DNA of 64,000 bases from Steromphala cineraria (GCA_916613615.1 OU744726.1:56808987-56872986); one strand, 5' to 3'; counted from the stretch's first letter, positions 53,475 to 62,721 are shown. Notes: a model not told the origin generated them from the letters alone. Numbers and translations are program-made.

Positions 53475-53536
53475 GTATTTCCTCTAATAAGCTCCCGGGC
53501 GCTTATTGGAGACCCGGCGCTTATTAGAGGAAATAC
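53475..53536. repeat. Perfect 18-bp inverted repeat
   Basis: gtatttcctctaataagc (53475-53492) and gcttattagaggaaatac (53519-53536) flank a 26-nt loop with a further cgcttattgg copy. Motif content resembles the element at 49070-49358. Confidence 0.8.
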
Positions 53537-54253
53537 GGTACCCTGACAAGACTGTAAAGTAAAATTGTACTCCTCTGATTTCAAATTTTCAAACAATTGA
53601 TATGAGAAATATGAGAAATGAGATTGTACTCTCATGATCTAACATGAATGGATATTTCTCTATATGTTTACATCAGCTCCATAAGGTACTGATACTAATG
53701 AACATGTTAAAAGAAATGAATAAATTATATTTTGATTACTTTGAATGATTGCATTGATAATGTTTTATCTGTTAAACTTGAATGTTGTCATTGCATAAAA
53801 TGGTTAGATAAACTCTGTTTGACTTTATAGTATTTCTTCATGACTGCAAATGTCTAATGTCTTACTTGTTTTTGATTGTTTTTATTTTTTGCTTTTATTG
53901 GTGTGAAACAGCATGTAGAGGAAAAATAAACTCAAGTTGCGTAGTCTCTGCTAACATTAATGAATAGGCTTAGGCTTTCATCAGCAAACACTGCTGTCAA
54001 TTCAAGTTTTTAATAAAGTGCATTTTAAATGATTTTATTGCAACCTTGGATAAAATCTAATTTTAATTCCTGTATTGTCATTTTGTTTTTTGGGGGGGAT
54101 CTTTTTTTTCTACTTACACATACAGTAAAAGAGAATATGTGTTAACAATTAATTATACCACTTAAATTCTTGATATTTTTACTTTCATTTTCACGCTTAA
54201 CGAAATAATAAAATTAGTTATGTTCAACATTATTATATATATATATAAGATAT
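53537..54253. other. Left flank of the retrotransposon
   Basis: AT-rich, no exon seen. It ends in a (TA)n tract (54233-54247), a common insertion neighbourhood. The target duplication needs the right flank. Confidence 0.5.
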
Positions 54254-54556
54254 TGAAGCGCAATAGGGTAGCATTATTTCATTCTTAAAACGTGCAACTA
54301 ATTACGTCATTACTAACGAGCTGTCAAATCGAATGTCCATTTCACTTCCGGTCGAGCGTTAGGTTAGATTTTTAGGTTAGGAGACAAATGTACATCTTTA
54401 AAGTAGTTCTAGGTTAGCTTAAACGTCATTTTATTATCTTACCGTTATGTTTGTAAATATAAGTAAGCCCGATAGTCGTTAGGGTAGTCAATTAGCGTAG
54501 GGATGATAAGGTTTTTCACGGGCGCCGCCATTTTCTTAGGTCGTCCTTTGCATGGT

Positions 54557-54616
54557 CACGTGATCTCTGCAGCGGGTGCATCTTGATTGTGACGTCATGA
54601 TAATTTACTATAAAAG
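54557..54616 (+). promoter_or_regulatory. LTR core promoter: E-box, CRE and TATA box
   Basis: CACGTG at 54557-54562, TGACGTCA at 54590-54597 and TATAAAAG at 54609-54616 in close order. Transcription would start about 54640. The same set lies in the right LTR at 63038-63097. Confidence 0.75.
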
Positions 54617-54694
54617 GGGTGGGCAGTGGTCAATCGGGGCTTGCAATTGGGTAAAGGATCGCTATAATTAAGCAGCCAGTACAGCTCCAGCTAG

Positions 54695-54704
54695 CAAGGT
54701 GAGG
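54695..54704 (+). promoter_or_regulatory. Candidate splice donor in the LTR R region
   Basis: CAAG|GTGAGG, with GT at 54699-54700, fits the 5' splice consensus and lies just past the predicted RNA start. It could be joined to the acceptor at 61294-61295 to express the third ORF. Confidence 0.5.
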
Positions 54705-54928
54705 ATGACGGAGTTTTCTCCAGGAATTTAACTTAAAGATGTCAGACTAATTTGTAAATGTAACTAGGATTTATAAGTGATTAATTATATTAAGTTTGGG
54801 GAGTTTTAATAAGTTAAATCAATCTCAGTTGGTACTTTAGTTTTCGACGTCATGATTAAGATGCACCAAGTTAGGTTTTTATTAAAAGTCACAATTTGAA
54901 TATGTATTTATAAATATGTTGTCATGTA

Positions 54929-54934
54929 AATAAA
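54929..54934 (+). terminator. LTR poly(A) signal
   Basis: AATAAA about 290 nt after the predicted start, which would put the end of R near 54950. The right-LTR copy at 63410-63415 would end the element's RNA. Confidence 0.65.
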
Positions 54935-55557
54935 TTATTATTGTTGCTCATAAAAATCTCTTGTGTTTTCCATAAAGTTCTATGTTTGTTGTTTGAGAAG
55001 TTTTTGAGATACGAGAACTTTTAAGTTTCGCGGGCTTCGCTACCAATGCTAAGTTCTAGCCATTAGTGTCCGTCAGCTACCTCATTAAATATTCATCGAT
55101 GCCAGGTCATAAGGGTCAAGGAGTGGTCATGCCAGGAATCGACCAATCAGAAGCTACGATAACTTAGACCTAAAATGGCTGACGGGCACAATGATCTAGC
55201 ACTTTGCATTGGTACCGAAGTACCAGACGTGAATGACAGAAGTCAAAGTTAATGAACTTGAATTGAATAAGACCAGTTGAAATACCATTAGTTTATCTTT
55301 CTAAGGCATTTTCATGAATAAGTTAATATCAACAAAGTATTTTTCTTGGAGTAACAAGCGAACTCGTAACATAACACAAGTAGGCGGGGCGTAGTATTCA
55401 TAATAGTAGTTGTAGTTTTAATGTAAACAAAGTCACGCTACCATTAGAGTTTACACACTTAGTTTGCACACACCAGAACAATATAATAGTTACTTACGGG
55501 AAATAGATTTGTTTAATGTTTATGATACCCTACCCTACTTGGCGTTACATAGATTTT

Positions 55558-55575
55558 TGGTGGCAGCGGTGGGAT
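55558..55575 (+). other. Primer-binding site
   Basis: TGGTGGCAGCGGTGGGA starts 8 nt after the LTR. It has the TGG needed to pair with a tRNA CCA end; the likely primer is tRNA-Leu, but the tRNA sequence cannot be checked here. Confidence 0.75.
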
Positions 55576-56218
55576 GAATTATTTTGTTGATAAATTTTTA
55601 CCGGTGTTTGTCGTGTCTTGTCTTAGACTTGGTGCAGTTCTTTTAGATAGTTATTTCGTTGAGGGAATTAGTTTGTAGAAGTTGTATTTATTTTTAAATC
55701 CTGGTAATTGTTGTTGCAGTGTCCAGTTCCTTGGTCGTGAAGATAAAGTGATAATTTTTAAGTTTCATTGGAGAAACTTGGACTGTAATTGTAATTATTT
55801 TCATTCCTTTGGACTGGATCTCTGTAATTGTAGTGTCTTTGTCAGATAATTGTTTTGGATAAATTTGTTAGAGTTCATAGGAGGAACTTGACTGTAAATA
55901 ATAACTTGTAAATATTTGCATAAGTCATTTCTTTGACTTTGGAGCAGTGTTGAAGAGGACATCATAACCTTAAATATTTTTCATAAATAAATTAGTCACT
56001 TTGACTGTTGATGCTGTGAAGGCTGTGAATCATCACTGTAAATATTCTCATAATTAACTTGCTGTGGCTGTTGATAATTATTGTAAATATTCTGATTACT
56101 AATCAATTTGGAGTATCAGAATTTTTCGACTTCATCCTGTGGAATATTAGTGGTCATTATAATTGGATAAATAAGTTGGCGGGGATTGACTTTTAGTGAA
56201 AATTCTAGTGGGACTAGA
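55576..56218 (+). other. Untranslated leader of the retrotransposon
   Basis: About 640 bp, AT-rich, with imperfect copies of actgtaaatattctcat (55910-56100). No ORF. Packaging signals would lie here. Confidence 0.6.
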
Positions 56219-57418
56219 ATGGCCGAGCACCAGGATAAAGTACCAATCCACTGTTCTTCCAGTGCTTTTCTTCAGCATGAATTAGATATGTCTGAAAGTC
56301 AAGGCAGGGAATTTCAGGTTACTCTTAGTGAGTCTGGCGAGATAATTTCTAAGATACCAGCCGGTTCTGGAAGGGATAGAGAAATTGAGAGCGGTTATAT
56401 CTCTCGGGTAGGCCAGGGCGAGCTAAGAGGGGTTTCACCTAGGAGGCCGGGTGAGGTTAGTGGAATTGCTGTGGGCCCCAGAATTCCACGGGGTAATTTC
56501 GAGGCAAAGCGTCGCCTCAGTTTTACGGATGACCAGTTTCAGGGGAAGACAAACTGTCGTGAAGTTGTTGATAGTCTGCTAGGGGATCGACCAGCTTCTA
56601 GGATATCAATGATGGCAGGATCTAATAGGATCTCTAACTCTGAACGGAGGGTTGTCCGGGATAAGCCAACTATCTTACCCATGACTTTTGATGGATCTAG
56701 CTCCTTTCTTGATTTTAAAGTTCATTTTGAAATGGTAGCAGAATTAAACCACTGGGATGAAGTCCAAAAAGCAACTTACCTTGCTGTGCAGCTGCGTGGC
56801 TCTGCTCAACAGGTGTTAGGGAACTTACCTTCTTCTCACAGACTTGATTATAATAAGCTAGTACAAGCTTTGAGACAAAGATTTGCTCCTAGCAATCAGA
56901 CAGAACTGTATAAAGTGCAGCTGAAAAGTAGAAGTAGACATAGAGATGAAACTTTATCTGAGTTGGGGCAGAGTGTAAGAAGGCTTGCTACTATGGCATA
57001 TCCGGACGCTAATATTGAACTTGTAGAAATCTTGGCCAAAGATCATTTCATTGAGGCTCTTCAGGATTCTGAAATGAGACTAAGGGTACAGCAGTCTAGA
57101 CCTAGGACTCTGGATGAGGCAGTTCAGTTAGCTGTAGAGTTAGAGGCTTTCCAGCATGCAGAAATTCAACGTCAAGGTGGACGTAAGATGGCCAGGGTGT
57201 TAGGGGATACAAGAGATGAAGATTTAAAATCTCAGGTGTCAGAATTAGCTAAGGCGGTAGCAAGTCTCACTCAGATTGTTCAGGGAAATTCTATGGGGAC
57301 GCAGAACAGAAAAAGATCATTCAATAAACACATGGACATAGAATGTTTTCACTGTAATCAGAAAGGTCACTATAAACGTGACTGTCCAGTTTTGTACAGA
57401 CAAAACTCGGGAAACTAG
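56219..57418 (+). CDS. gag: Gag polyprotein of the Ty3/Gypsy element
   Basis: The first ATG (56219) is in a strong context (A at -3, G at +4), giving 399 residues. The N-terminal ~130 residues are polar and low in motifs. The middle (FDGSSSFLDFKVHFEMVAEL ... YLAVQLRGSAQQVL ... LRQRFAP) is the capsid-type region. A C-terminal CCHC zinc knuckle, CFHCNQKGHYKRDC, would bind the genomic RNA. The stop TAG (57416-57418) directly follows a slippery heptamer. No internal break. Confidence 0.95.
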   Translation: MAEHQDKVPIHCSSSAFLQHELDMSESQGREFQVTLSESGEIISKIPAGSGRDREIESGYISRVGQGELRGVSPRRPGEVSGIAVGPRIPRGNFEAKRRLSFTDDQFQGKTNCREVVDSLLGDRPASRISMMAGSNRISNSERRVVRDKPTILPMTFDGSSSFLDFKVHFEMVAELNHWDEVQKATYLAVQLRGSAQQVLGNLPSSHRLDYNKLVQALRQRFAPSNQTELYKVQLKSRSRHRDETLSELGQSVRRLATMAYPDANIELVEILAKDHFIEALQDSEMRLRVQQSRPRTLDEAVQLAVELEAFQHAEIQRQGGRKMARVLGDTRDEDLKSQVSELAKAVASLTQIVQGNSMGTQNRKRSFNKHMDIECFHCNQKGHYKRDCPVLYRQNSGN

Positions 57419-57465
57419 AGTCAGCCGCACTCACGGGTCAGAGTAAGGCTGAGGACAAAGGACCC
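57409..57465 (+). promoter_or_regulatory. -1 ribosomal frameshift site with potential pseudoknot
   Basis: GGGAAAC at 57409-57415 is read G-GGA-AAC in the gag frame, the X XXY YYZ form, and abuts the gag stop. Five nt later stem 1 (57421-57426 with 57447-57452, TCAGCC/GGCTGA) encloses ACTC/GAGT (57429-57432 with 57441-57444). The apical loop GGGTC (57435-57439) can pair with GACCC (57461-57465). A -1 shift enters the pol frame, which is open here. Confidence 0.85.
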
Positions 57466-59703
57466 TTTTGTAGAATAAATGATAATTGTGATGCTTCCGG
57501 AATCTGTGTTCCTGTTGTTATTAATGGTTCAAAGTTTTCTATGTTGATAGATACTGGGGCATCTGTATCATTAATGTCTGTTAAAAGTTATTCACAACTT
57601 CACAACGATAAGAAACCTAGTTTAGAGGCTTCTTCTGAGAAGATATTGCAGGCTGATGGAAAACCACTTAGTCTTCTGGGTAAAGGACATTTCCAGATAA
57701 AGTTGGGAGAACACACTTGTAAACATGAATTTTGGGTAGCTGAAATAGGAAACCAGGGCATTCTGGGACTTGACTTCCTGAAAGAAAATGCATGTAATTT
57801 GAACATGGGGGATGGTTCTTTGGAGATAGGAGAGAATATCTTACCTTGTGAACATGAGAAAGAGTCAGATTTCTGCTTTCGAGTATCTTGTGAGAAAACC
57901 ATAAGTATCCCTGCACGTCACGAGATGATTCTGCCAGGTCAAATTGTCAATGACAATACAGAAACTGTAAATAAAGAATATGTCATCGAAGGAAGTCAGT
58001 CTTTTATGTCTAAAAGTGGGCTACTCATTGCGAGAAGTCTGACTTGTGTCTCAGAAAAGGAATCTGGGGTCGTTGTCAGGGTGCTCAATCCTTCAGATGA
58101 AGATATCAAAATTTATGCGGGAACTCATTTTGCGGAATGTTTTCCAATAGAGCATGTCGAGACAGTACAGTCCGACAAACCTGAAGTGGGACGGGTGAGG
58201 AGAATCAATAAAGTAAATTCAGAGTTACCTGAATACTTAGAAGACATGGCAAAAGAAGCAGTAGCAGACTTAGATCCAGAACAGAGCTCTAAGCTCAAAA
58301 CACTGTTAACTGAATATCAAGACATTTTTTCCTCATCGTCAACAGACATAGGGAGAACAAATCTGGTCCAACACAGAATTTTGTTAGATAATCCTCAGCC
58401 AATCAAACAGCCAGTTAGGAGATTGCCAGTCCACAGTCAGGGAGAGGTTAAGCAACACATTCAAGACATGTTAGATAAAGATGTGATAGAACCTTCAAAT
58501 AGTCCCTGGGCCTCTCCTATTGTGCTAGTTAAGAAGAAAGATGGAACTACAAGATTTTGTGTTGATTTTCGCGCGATAAATTGTCGCAGTGTAGTTGATG
58601 CCTACCCGATTCCCAGAATAGATGACTCGTTAGACTCATTAGCTGGTTCCAGTTGGTACAGTACGCTGGACTTAACGTCTGGTTACTGGCAGGTTGAAGT
58701 TCACCCTGACGATCGACCAATCACTAGTTTCTGTTCTCGCCAAGGCCTGTATCAATTTAAAGTTCTGCCATTTGGCCTTACCAATGCCCCATCAACATTT
58801 GAGAGGTTAATGGAAACAGTTCTCATGGGTTTGCAGTGGGAAACATGCTTGGTATATTTAGATGACATCATAGTGTTTGGCAGCAACTTCGATGATGCAC
58901 TCAGCCGGCTGAAACAAGTGTTTGATAGACTTAGAGAAGCAGGGTTAAAGTTAAAACCAAAGAAATGTCATTTGCTCAAAAGAGAAGTAGAGTACCTAGG
59001 GCACATTGTAAATGCACAAGGTGTTCACACAGACCCTAAGAAAGTAGAAGCAGTCAAAAATTGTCCAAGTCCCAAGAATGTTACCGAACTTAGAAGTTTT
59101 CTAGGCTTGTGTAGCTACTATCGTAGATTCATCCCGGGTTTTGCAAAAGTTGCAGCTTGTTTGCATAAATTAACTGAGAAAGGCAGAGAATACAACTGGA
59201 CTCAGGAATGTTCAACCGCTTTTGAACATTTAAAAAGTAAACTCATCAGTGCAGACATTTTGGCTCATCCCGATTTCACAAAACCATTCATCCTCGACAC
59301 AGACGCGAGCGATTTTGCGATTGGCGCGGTGCTAAGTCAGGTACAGGACGGGGTAGAAAGACCTATTGCTTATGCAAGCAGAACACTGACAAAACCAGAG
59401 AGAAATTACTGTGTCACCAGGAAGGAACTTTTGGCAGTTGTTAACTTTGTCAAACATTTCAAACCTTATCTCTATGGTAAATCCTTCCTCATCAGAACAG
59501 ATCATGGTGCACTTGCCTGGTTAACCCGGTTCAAAGAACCTTCCGGACAAATAGCTAGGTGGTTGGAAATTCTATCTTCTTACCACTATGAAATAGAACA
59601 TAGGCCTGGTCGTAAACACGCAAATGCAGATGGTCTTTCTCGCCTTCCTTGCCGACAGTGTGGTATGACACCGGAAGACTCGCCTGTAACTAGGGAAGTC
59701 TGA
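57415..59703 (+). CDS. pol: Pol, first part: protease, reverse transcriptase, RNase H
   Basis: Lies in the -1 frame relative to gag; that frame is open from 57382, so it is entered by frameshift and needs no own start. Protease: LIDTGAS with DTGA at 57550-57561. Reverse transcriptase: SPWASPIVLVKKKDGTTRFC, LPFGLTNAPSTF and the YLDD catalytic box (58855-58866). RNase H: DTDAS (59296-59310), the ELLAV glutamate, RTDHGAL and HANADGLSR (59617-59643). The frame ends at TGA 59701-59703, after RNase H. All domains are free of frameshifts. The enzymes copy the RNA to DNA inside the particle. Confidence 0.96.
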   Translation, partial: LESAALTGQSKAEDKGPFCRINDNCDASGICVPVVINGSKFSMLIDTGASVSLMSVKSYSQLHNDKKPSLEASSEKILQADGKPLSLLGKGHFQIKLGEHTCKHEFWVAEIGNQGILGLDFLKENACNLNMGDGSLEIGENILPCEHEKESDFCFRVSCEKTISIPARHEMILPGQIVNDNTETVNKEYVIEGSQSFMSKSGLLIARSLTCVSEKESGVVVRVLNPSDEDIKIYAGTHFAECFPIEHVETVQSDKPEVGRVRRINKVNSELPEYLEDMAKEAVADLDPEQSSKLKTLLTEYQDIFSSSSTDIGRTNLVQHRILLDNPQPIKQPVRRLPVHSQGEVKQHIQDMLDKDVIEPSNSPWASPIVLVKKKDGTTRFCVDFRAINCRSVVDAYPIPRIDDSLDSLAGSSWYSTLDLTSGYWQVEVHPDDRPITSFCSRQGLYQFKVLPFGLTNAPSTFERLMETVLMGLQWETCLVYLDDIIVFGSNFDDALSRLKQVFDRLREAGLKLKPKKCHLLKREVEYLGHIVNAQGVHTDPKKVEAVKNCPSPKNVTELRSFLGLCSYYRRFIPGFAKVAACLHKLTEKGREYNWTQECSTAFEHLKSKLISADILAHPDFTKPFILDTDASDFAIGAVLSQVQDGVERPIAYASRTLTKPERNYCVTRKELLAVVNFVKHFKPYLYGKSFLIRTDHGALAWLTRFKEPSGQIARWLEILSSYHYEIEHRPGRKHANADGLSRLPCRQCGMTPEDSPVTREV

Positions 59704-59745
59704 CAATTACAGTTGGTCGATGCAAGTCAACAGGACTTAATCGAC
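59701..59745 (+). promoter_or_regulatory. Candidate programmed stop-codon readthrough site
   Basis: TGA is followed by CAATTA, which fits the CARYYA context known from tobamovirus readthrough (there with UAG). Twelve nt after the stop a hairpin can form: GTCGAT (59716-59721) with ATCGAC (59740-59745), and inside it AAGTC (59724-59728) with GACTT (59734-59738), loop AACAG. The frame on both sides is the same. Confidence 0.7.
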
Positions 59746-61200
59746 AATCAAAAGCATGATGAGGACATAAGTAAAGTAATAACTTTTCTAGAGAAGGGAC
59801 GCAAGCCAAAATGGTCAGAAATTTCTATGTGCAGTGAAGCCGTTAAGCTTTATTGTGCATTTTGGGACAAATTAACCATTGACAATGGTGTACTTTGTAG
59901 GAAATTTGAGACAAAACACAATAAATTTATACTTCAAGCACTTATACCCAAAAATAAACAGAAGTTAATCCTTGAGCAATCTCATGACAGTTTGACAGGA
60001 GGGCATCTAGGAATAAAGAAGACAGTAGAAAAGATAAGACAAAAGTACTACTGGTGTGGTCTCCGTAAAGATGTAGAGTTATGGATTCAGTCCTGTGATG
60101 CTTGTTGTAAACGTAAACCACCTCCAAGAAAACGTCAAGGTCCAATGCAGTTGTCCGGGGCGGGAGTTCCTCTGGAACGGGTAGATGTTGATATTGTAGG
60201 ACCGCTACCAGAAACTGAAAACGGGAACATCTACATCTTAGTTGTTTCAGATTATTTCACAAAATGGGTAGAGGCATATGCAATGCCGAACCAAGAAGCA
60301 ATAACTGTCGCAGAGACTCTAGTTGAAAATTTCATCACTAAGTTTGGTATACCCAGACAGATTCATACTGACCAGGGGAGACAATTTGAGTCTAAATTAT
60401 TTCAGGGCATGTGTCAACTACTTAACATTCATAAAACTAGGACAACACCATTTCATCCAAGATCTGACGGGATGGTTGAGAGATTCAACAGAACACTGGA
60501 GGCTATGTTAAGTGCATTTGTAAGTGAAAATCAGAGAGACTGGGACTTCTACTTACCTTATCTCACCATGGCTTACCGTTCAACGGTACATGAAAGTACT
60601 AACTTCACCCCTAACTTATTGATGCTAGGGAGAGAAATAAATCTGCCAGTTGATATGTTTGTAGGCCTCCCAATCCAAGATAATGTCACTTCAACCCATC
60701 AATGGGTAAATGATGTAAAAGACCGTCTGGAAGATGTATTTGTCCTGGCCAGGAAACACCTGAAACAAAATCAATTAAGACAGAAAAAGTACTATGACAA
60801 ACATACTAAAACTTCTGTGTATAAAGTTGGAAACAATGTTTGGGTATATTTTCCACATAGGAAAGTAGGTGTTTGCCCAAAACTTCAATGTTTTTGGAAA
60901 GGACCTTTTAAAATAATAGACAAACTCAGTGAAGTAAATTACCGAGTAAACTGCGGTTTAAGAGGGAAACCTCAAGTAATTCACGTTGACCGTATGAAAC
61001 CGGCTACTTCGCGAGGCGAAACATACGAGTCAACCATCATAAGTCAGACGCAAAACTTACCTGCAGAAGACAGCTGCGAAGAATCTACAGTAGAAATGTT
61101 ACCTGTACTGGAAGACAACTTACCTGTTGAAGAGGTTTGTGGCTACGGTTCAAGACGTACCCGTAGGCGTCCAGGCTACCTACAGGACTATATATTATAA
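59704..61200 (+). CDS. pol: Pol, second part: integrase
   Basis: Continues the frame of protease-RT-RNase H after the TGA. There is no ATG near its start, which fits readthrough. N-terminal HHCC zinc-binding module (SHDSLTGGHLGIKK ... CDACC, about 59980-60110). Catalytic DDE: VDIVGPL (Asp at 60190), HTDQGRQF (Asp at 60370) and MVERFNRTLE (Glu at 60478-60480). GPY/F-type module with GPF at 60901-60909. The C-terminus is basic, GSRRTRRRPGYLQDYIL; I see no chromodomain. 499 codons after the TGA. Integrates the DNA copy into the host genome. Confidence 0.95.
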   Translation, partial: QLQLVDASQQDLIDNQKHDEDISKVITFLEKGRKPKWSEISMCSEAVKLYCAFWDKLTIDNGVLCRKFETKHNKFILQALIPKNKQKLILEQSHDSLTGGHLGIKKTVEKIRQKYYWCGLRKDVELWIQSCDACCKRKPPPRKRQGPMQLSGAGVPLERVDVDIVGPLPETENGNIYILVVSDYFTKWVEAYAMPNQEAITVAETLVENFITKFGIPRQIHTDQGRQFESKLFQGMCQLLNIHKTRTTPFHPRSDGMVERFNRTLEAMLSAFVSENQRDWDFYLPYLTMAYRSTVHESTNFTPNLLMLGREINLPVDMFVGLPIQDNVTSTHQWVNDVKDRLEDVFVLARKHLKQNQLRQKKYYDKHTKTSVYKVGNNVWVYFPHRKVGVCPKLQCFWKGPFKIIDKLSEVNYRVNCGLRGKPQVIHVDRMKPATSRGETYESTIISQTQNLPAEDSCEESTVEMLPVLEDNLPVEEVCGYGSRRTRRRPGYLQDYIL

Positions 61201-61280
61201 AATTAATTTATAGTACCAACTGAGCTGATATGGGAGGGAAATTTTGAACTTAAAACTTTATAAATATTTACAAACATGCT

Positions 61281-61295
61281 TATTTATTGTTGCAG
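61281..61295 (+). promoter_or_regulatory. Splice acceptor before the third ORF
   Basis: tatttattgttgcag ends with AG at 61294-61295 and the ATG follows at once (61296). The tract looks like the acceptors used in the cellular genes of this window. Confidence 0.6.
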
Positions 61296-62267
61296 ATGTA
61301 TCCCCTGGGAAAGTCATTAAAATGTACCAAATGTACTCAGGTGTTCGTGACCGTAGGAGGGTTGGTGAATCATGTCACCCTGGCACACGGGAAGGACACA
61401 ACAAAGGACCTAGAGTGTGGCAAGTGCTCCTTCAGGACGGACCGAGTGACAATCATGAACAATCACAAGAGAGACGAACACGCGGACTTAACGGTACGAA
61501 AGACGAGGACGGGCGGTACAAAGAAGGTCAAGTCCAAAGAATTCATCACCTCTTCCTCCTCCTCCTCCTCTGAGGACGACATGGGTTCCGTGTCGTCGTC
61601 CTCCTCCTCCTCCTCCTCCTCCTCTTCCTCCGGAAATTTTAAGAGGAACAAGAAGAACAAGACAGGAGAGGAGGATAGGAGGAGAGTAGAATTGGAGAAC
61701 AGGGAGGAGAAGAAGGAAGAGGAGAAGAAGAAGGAAGCGAAGAAAGAGGAAGAGAAAGAGAGGAAGGAGGAAGAAGAGAACGAAGAAGGAAAGGAGAAGA
61801 AAGGAGAAAAAGAGAAGGAGGAAGAGAAAGAGAAGGAGATAGAGAAAGAGAAGAAGGGGGAAAAGGAAGAAAAGAAGAAGGAAGAAGAGAAAGAGAAGGA
61901 GATGGAGAAGGAGAAGGGAGAGGAGGAAGAAAGAAGAAGACGAGGGAGAAAGGAAAAAGAGGAGGAAGAAAAGGAGGAGGAAGAAAGAAGAAGAAGAGAA
62001 AGAGAGAGGAGAAGAATGAGGGAAGAGGAAGAGAGGAGACTAAAAGAAAGAAGAGAAAGGGAGCGCAGGGAGGAGGAAGAAAGAAAAAGAAGAGAAGAAG
62101 ATGAGAGGAGGAAGAGGAGGGGGGATCCCAACAACATATTCAACTGGCCCCAGGGTGTCAAGCGCCACCGTCAGGAGGAGAGGAGGGAGGAGATCCCTGG
62201 TGGGCGGGGCTACCGACACATCTCGGTGTCGGTAGTGGAATGGTGGACCCCGGCCAAAGAAGAGTAG
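61296..62267 (+). CDS. Third ORF of the retrotransposon: C2H2 zinc-finger, Ser-rich, charged-helix protein
   Basis: 323 residues, in the place where env lies in retrovirus-like elements. Two C2H2 fingers: CTKC ... HVTLAH (61323-61391) and CGKC ... HKRDEH (61416-61482), each C-x2-C-x12-H-x4-H. A Ser run with an acidic break follows (61549-61632). Then about 155 residues of Glu/Lys/Arg (61640-62115), fit for a long single helix or coiled coil. A short non-repetitive tail ends VVEWWTPAKEE. No signal peptide, membrane segment or fusion-type peptide, so it is not an envelope protein. A nucleic-acid-binding or chromatin-targeting role is inference. The Ser and Glu/Lys runs are simple-repeat DNA, but the frame stays open through all of it. 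I do not recognise this protein. Confidence 0.8.
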   Translation: MYPLGKSLKCTKCTQVFVTVGGLVNHVTLAHGKDTTKDLECGKCSFRTDRVTIMNNHKRDEHADLTVRKTRTGGTKKVKSKEFITSSSSSSSEDDMGSVSSSSSSSSSSSSSGNFKRNKKNKTGEEDRRRVELENREEKKEEEKKKEAKKEEEKERKEEEENEEGKEKKGEKEKEEEKEKEIEKEKKGEKEEKKKEEEKEKEMEKEKGEEEERRRRGRKEKEEEEKEEEERRRRERERRRMREEEERRLKERRERERREEEERKRREEDERRKRRGDPNNIFNWPQGVKRHRQEERREEIPGGRGYRHISVSVVEWWTPAKEE

Positions 62268-62721
62268 ATCCACTTTTCCATTCCTCTCCCTCCCCTCCTC
62301 CCCCCCCCCCCCCCCTCATCCTCCATAAGACATTGTTATTGTTCTGTAATTATCAATCAATCAAGTGTAAGAATTTAAATTTGTATGTTGTAAAAGTTGA
62401 AATATTATATTAAAATTTATCAATTGTAAATATTAAATTTTATCATGTTAAAATATTAATTGTATATAAAAACCGCTGATGTGATATATTTATATATTTA
62501 TGTACTTATATGTTTTGGTTTCTTATTATTTCTATTGTTCTATATTTTAAATTAATAGGGATATCGCTGCAATTTCTTAGTGTTCAGGGAGGTGGTGTCG
62601 GTACATCCTTAGACAGATCCGCATCACAAGGCGTACAACCAAAGACAGATCGTCATTTAGGGTTAGGTAAATACGGGATCACGTGACCTTACTTACAATG
62701 CGAGGACGCATTATTTTTCTT
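62268..62721 (+). other. 3' untranslated stretch of the retrotransposon
   Basis: Contains a run of 16 C (62300-62315), then AT-rich DNA. No ORF. Confidence 0.6.

Larger units (their letters stand above)
54254..55549 (+). repeat. 5' LTR (1296 bp)
   Basis: Begins TGAAGCGCAATAGGGTA and ends TACCCTACTTGGCGTTACA, imperfect inverted ends with TG...CA. Identical to the right LTR over 1266 bp with a constant offset of 8481. It holds a TATA box, a CRE site, an E-box and a poly(A) signal. Confidence 0.95.

Noticed and set aside
54509..54560. Minus-strand ATG GCG GCG stretch inside the LTR, looking like a first exon
   Set aside because: It is LTR sequence, repeated in the right LTR; no donor in a useful place.
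59701..59703. TGA as a simple inactivating mutation of pol
   Set aside because: Not excluded, but ranked lower: the rest of the element is intact, the LTRs are identical, and the base context plus hairpin fit readthrough.
61463..62161. 232-residue Ser/Phe/Leu-rich minus-strand ORF
   Set aside because: Shadow of the Glu/Lys/Arg codons of the retrotransposon's third ORF.
61296..62267. Third ORF as an envelope gene
   Set aside because: No signal peptide, transmembrane segment or Cys-rich ectodomain; the zinc fingers and charge point to an intracellular protein.
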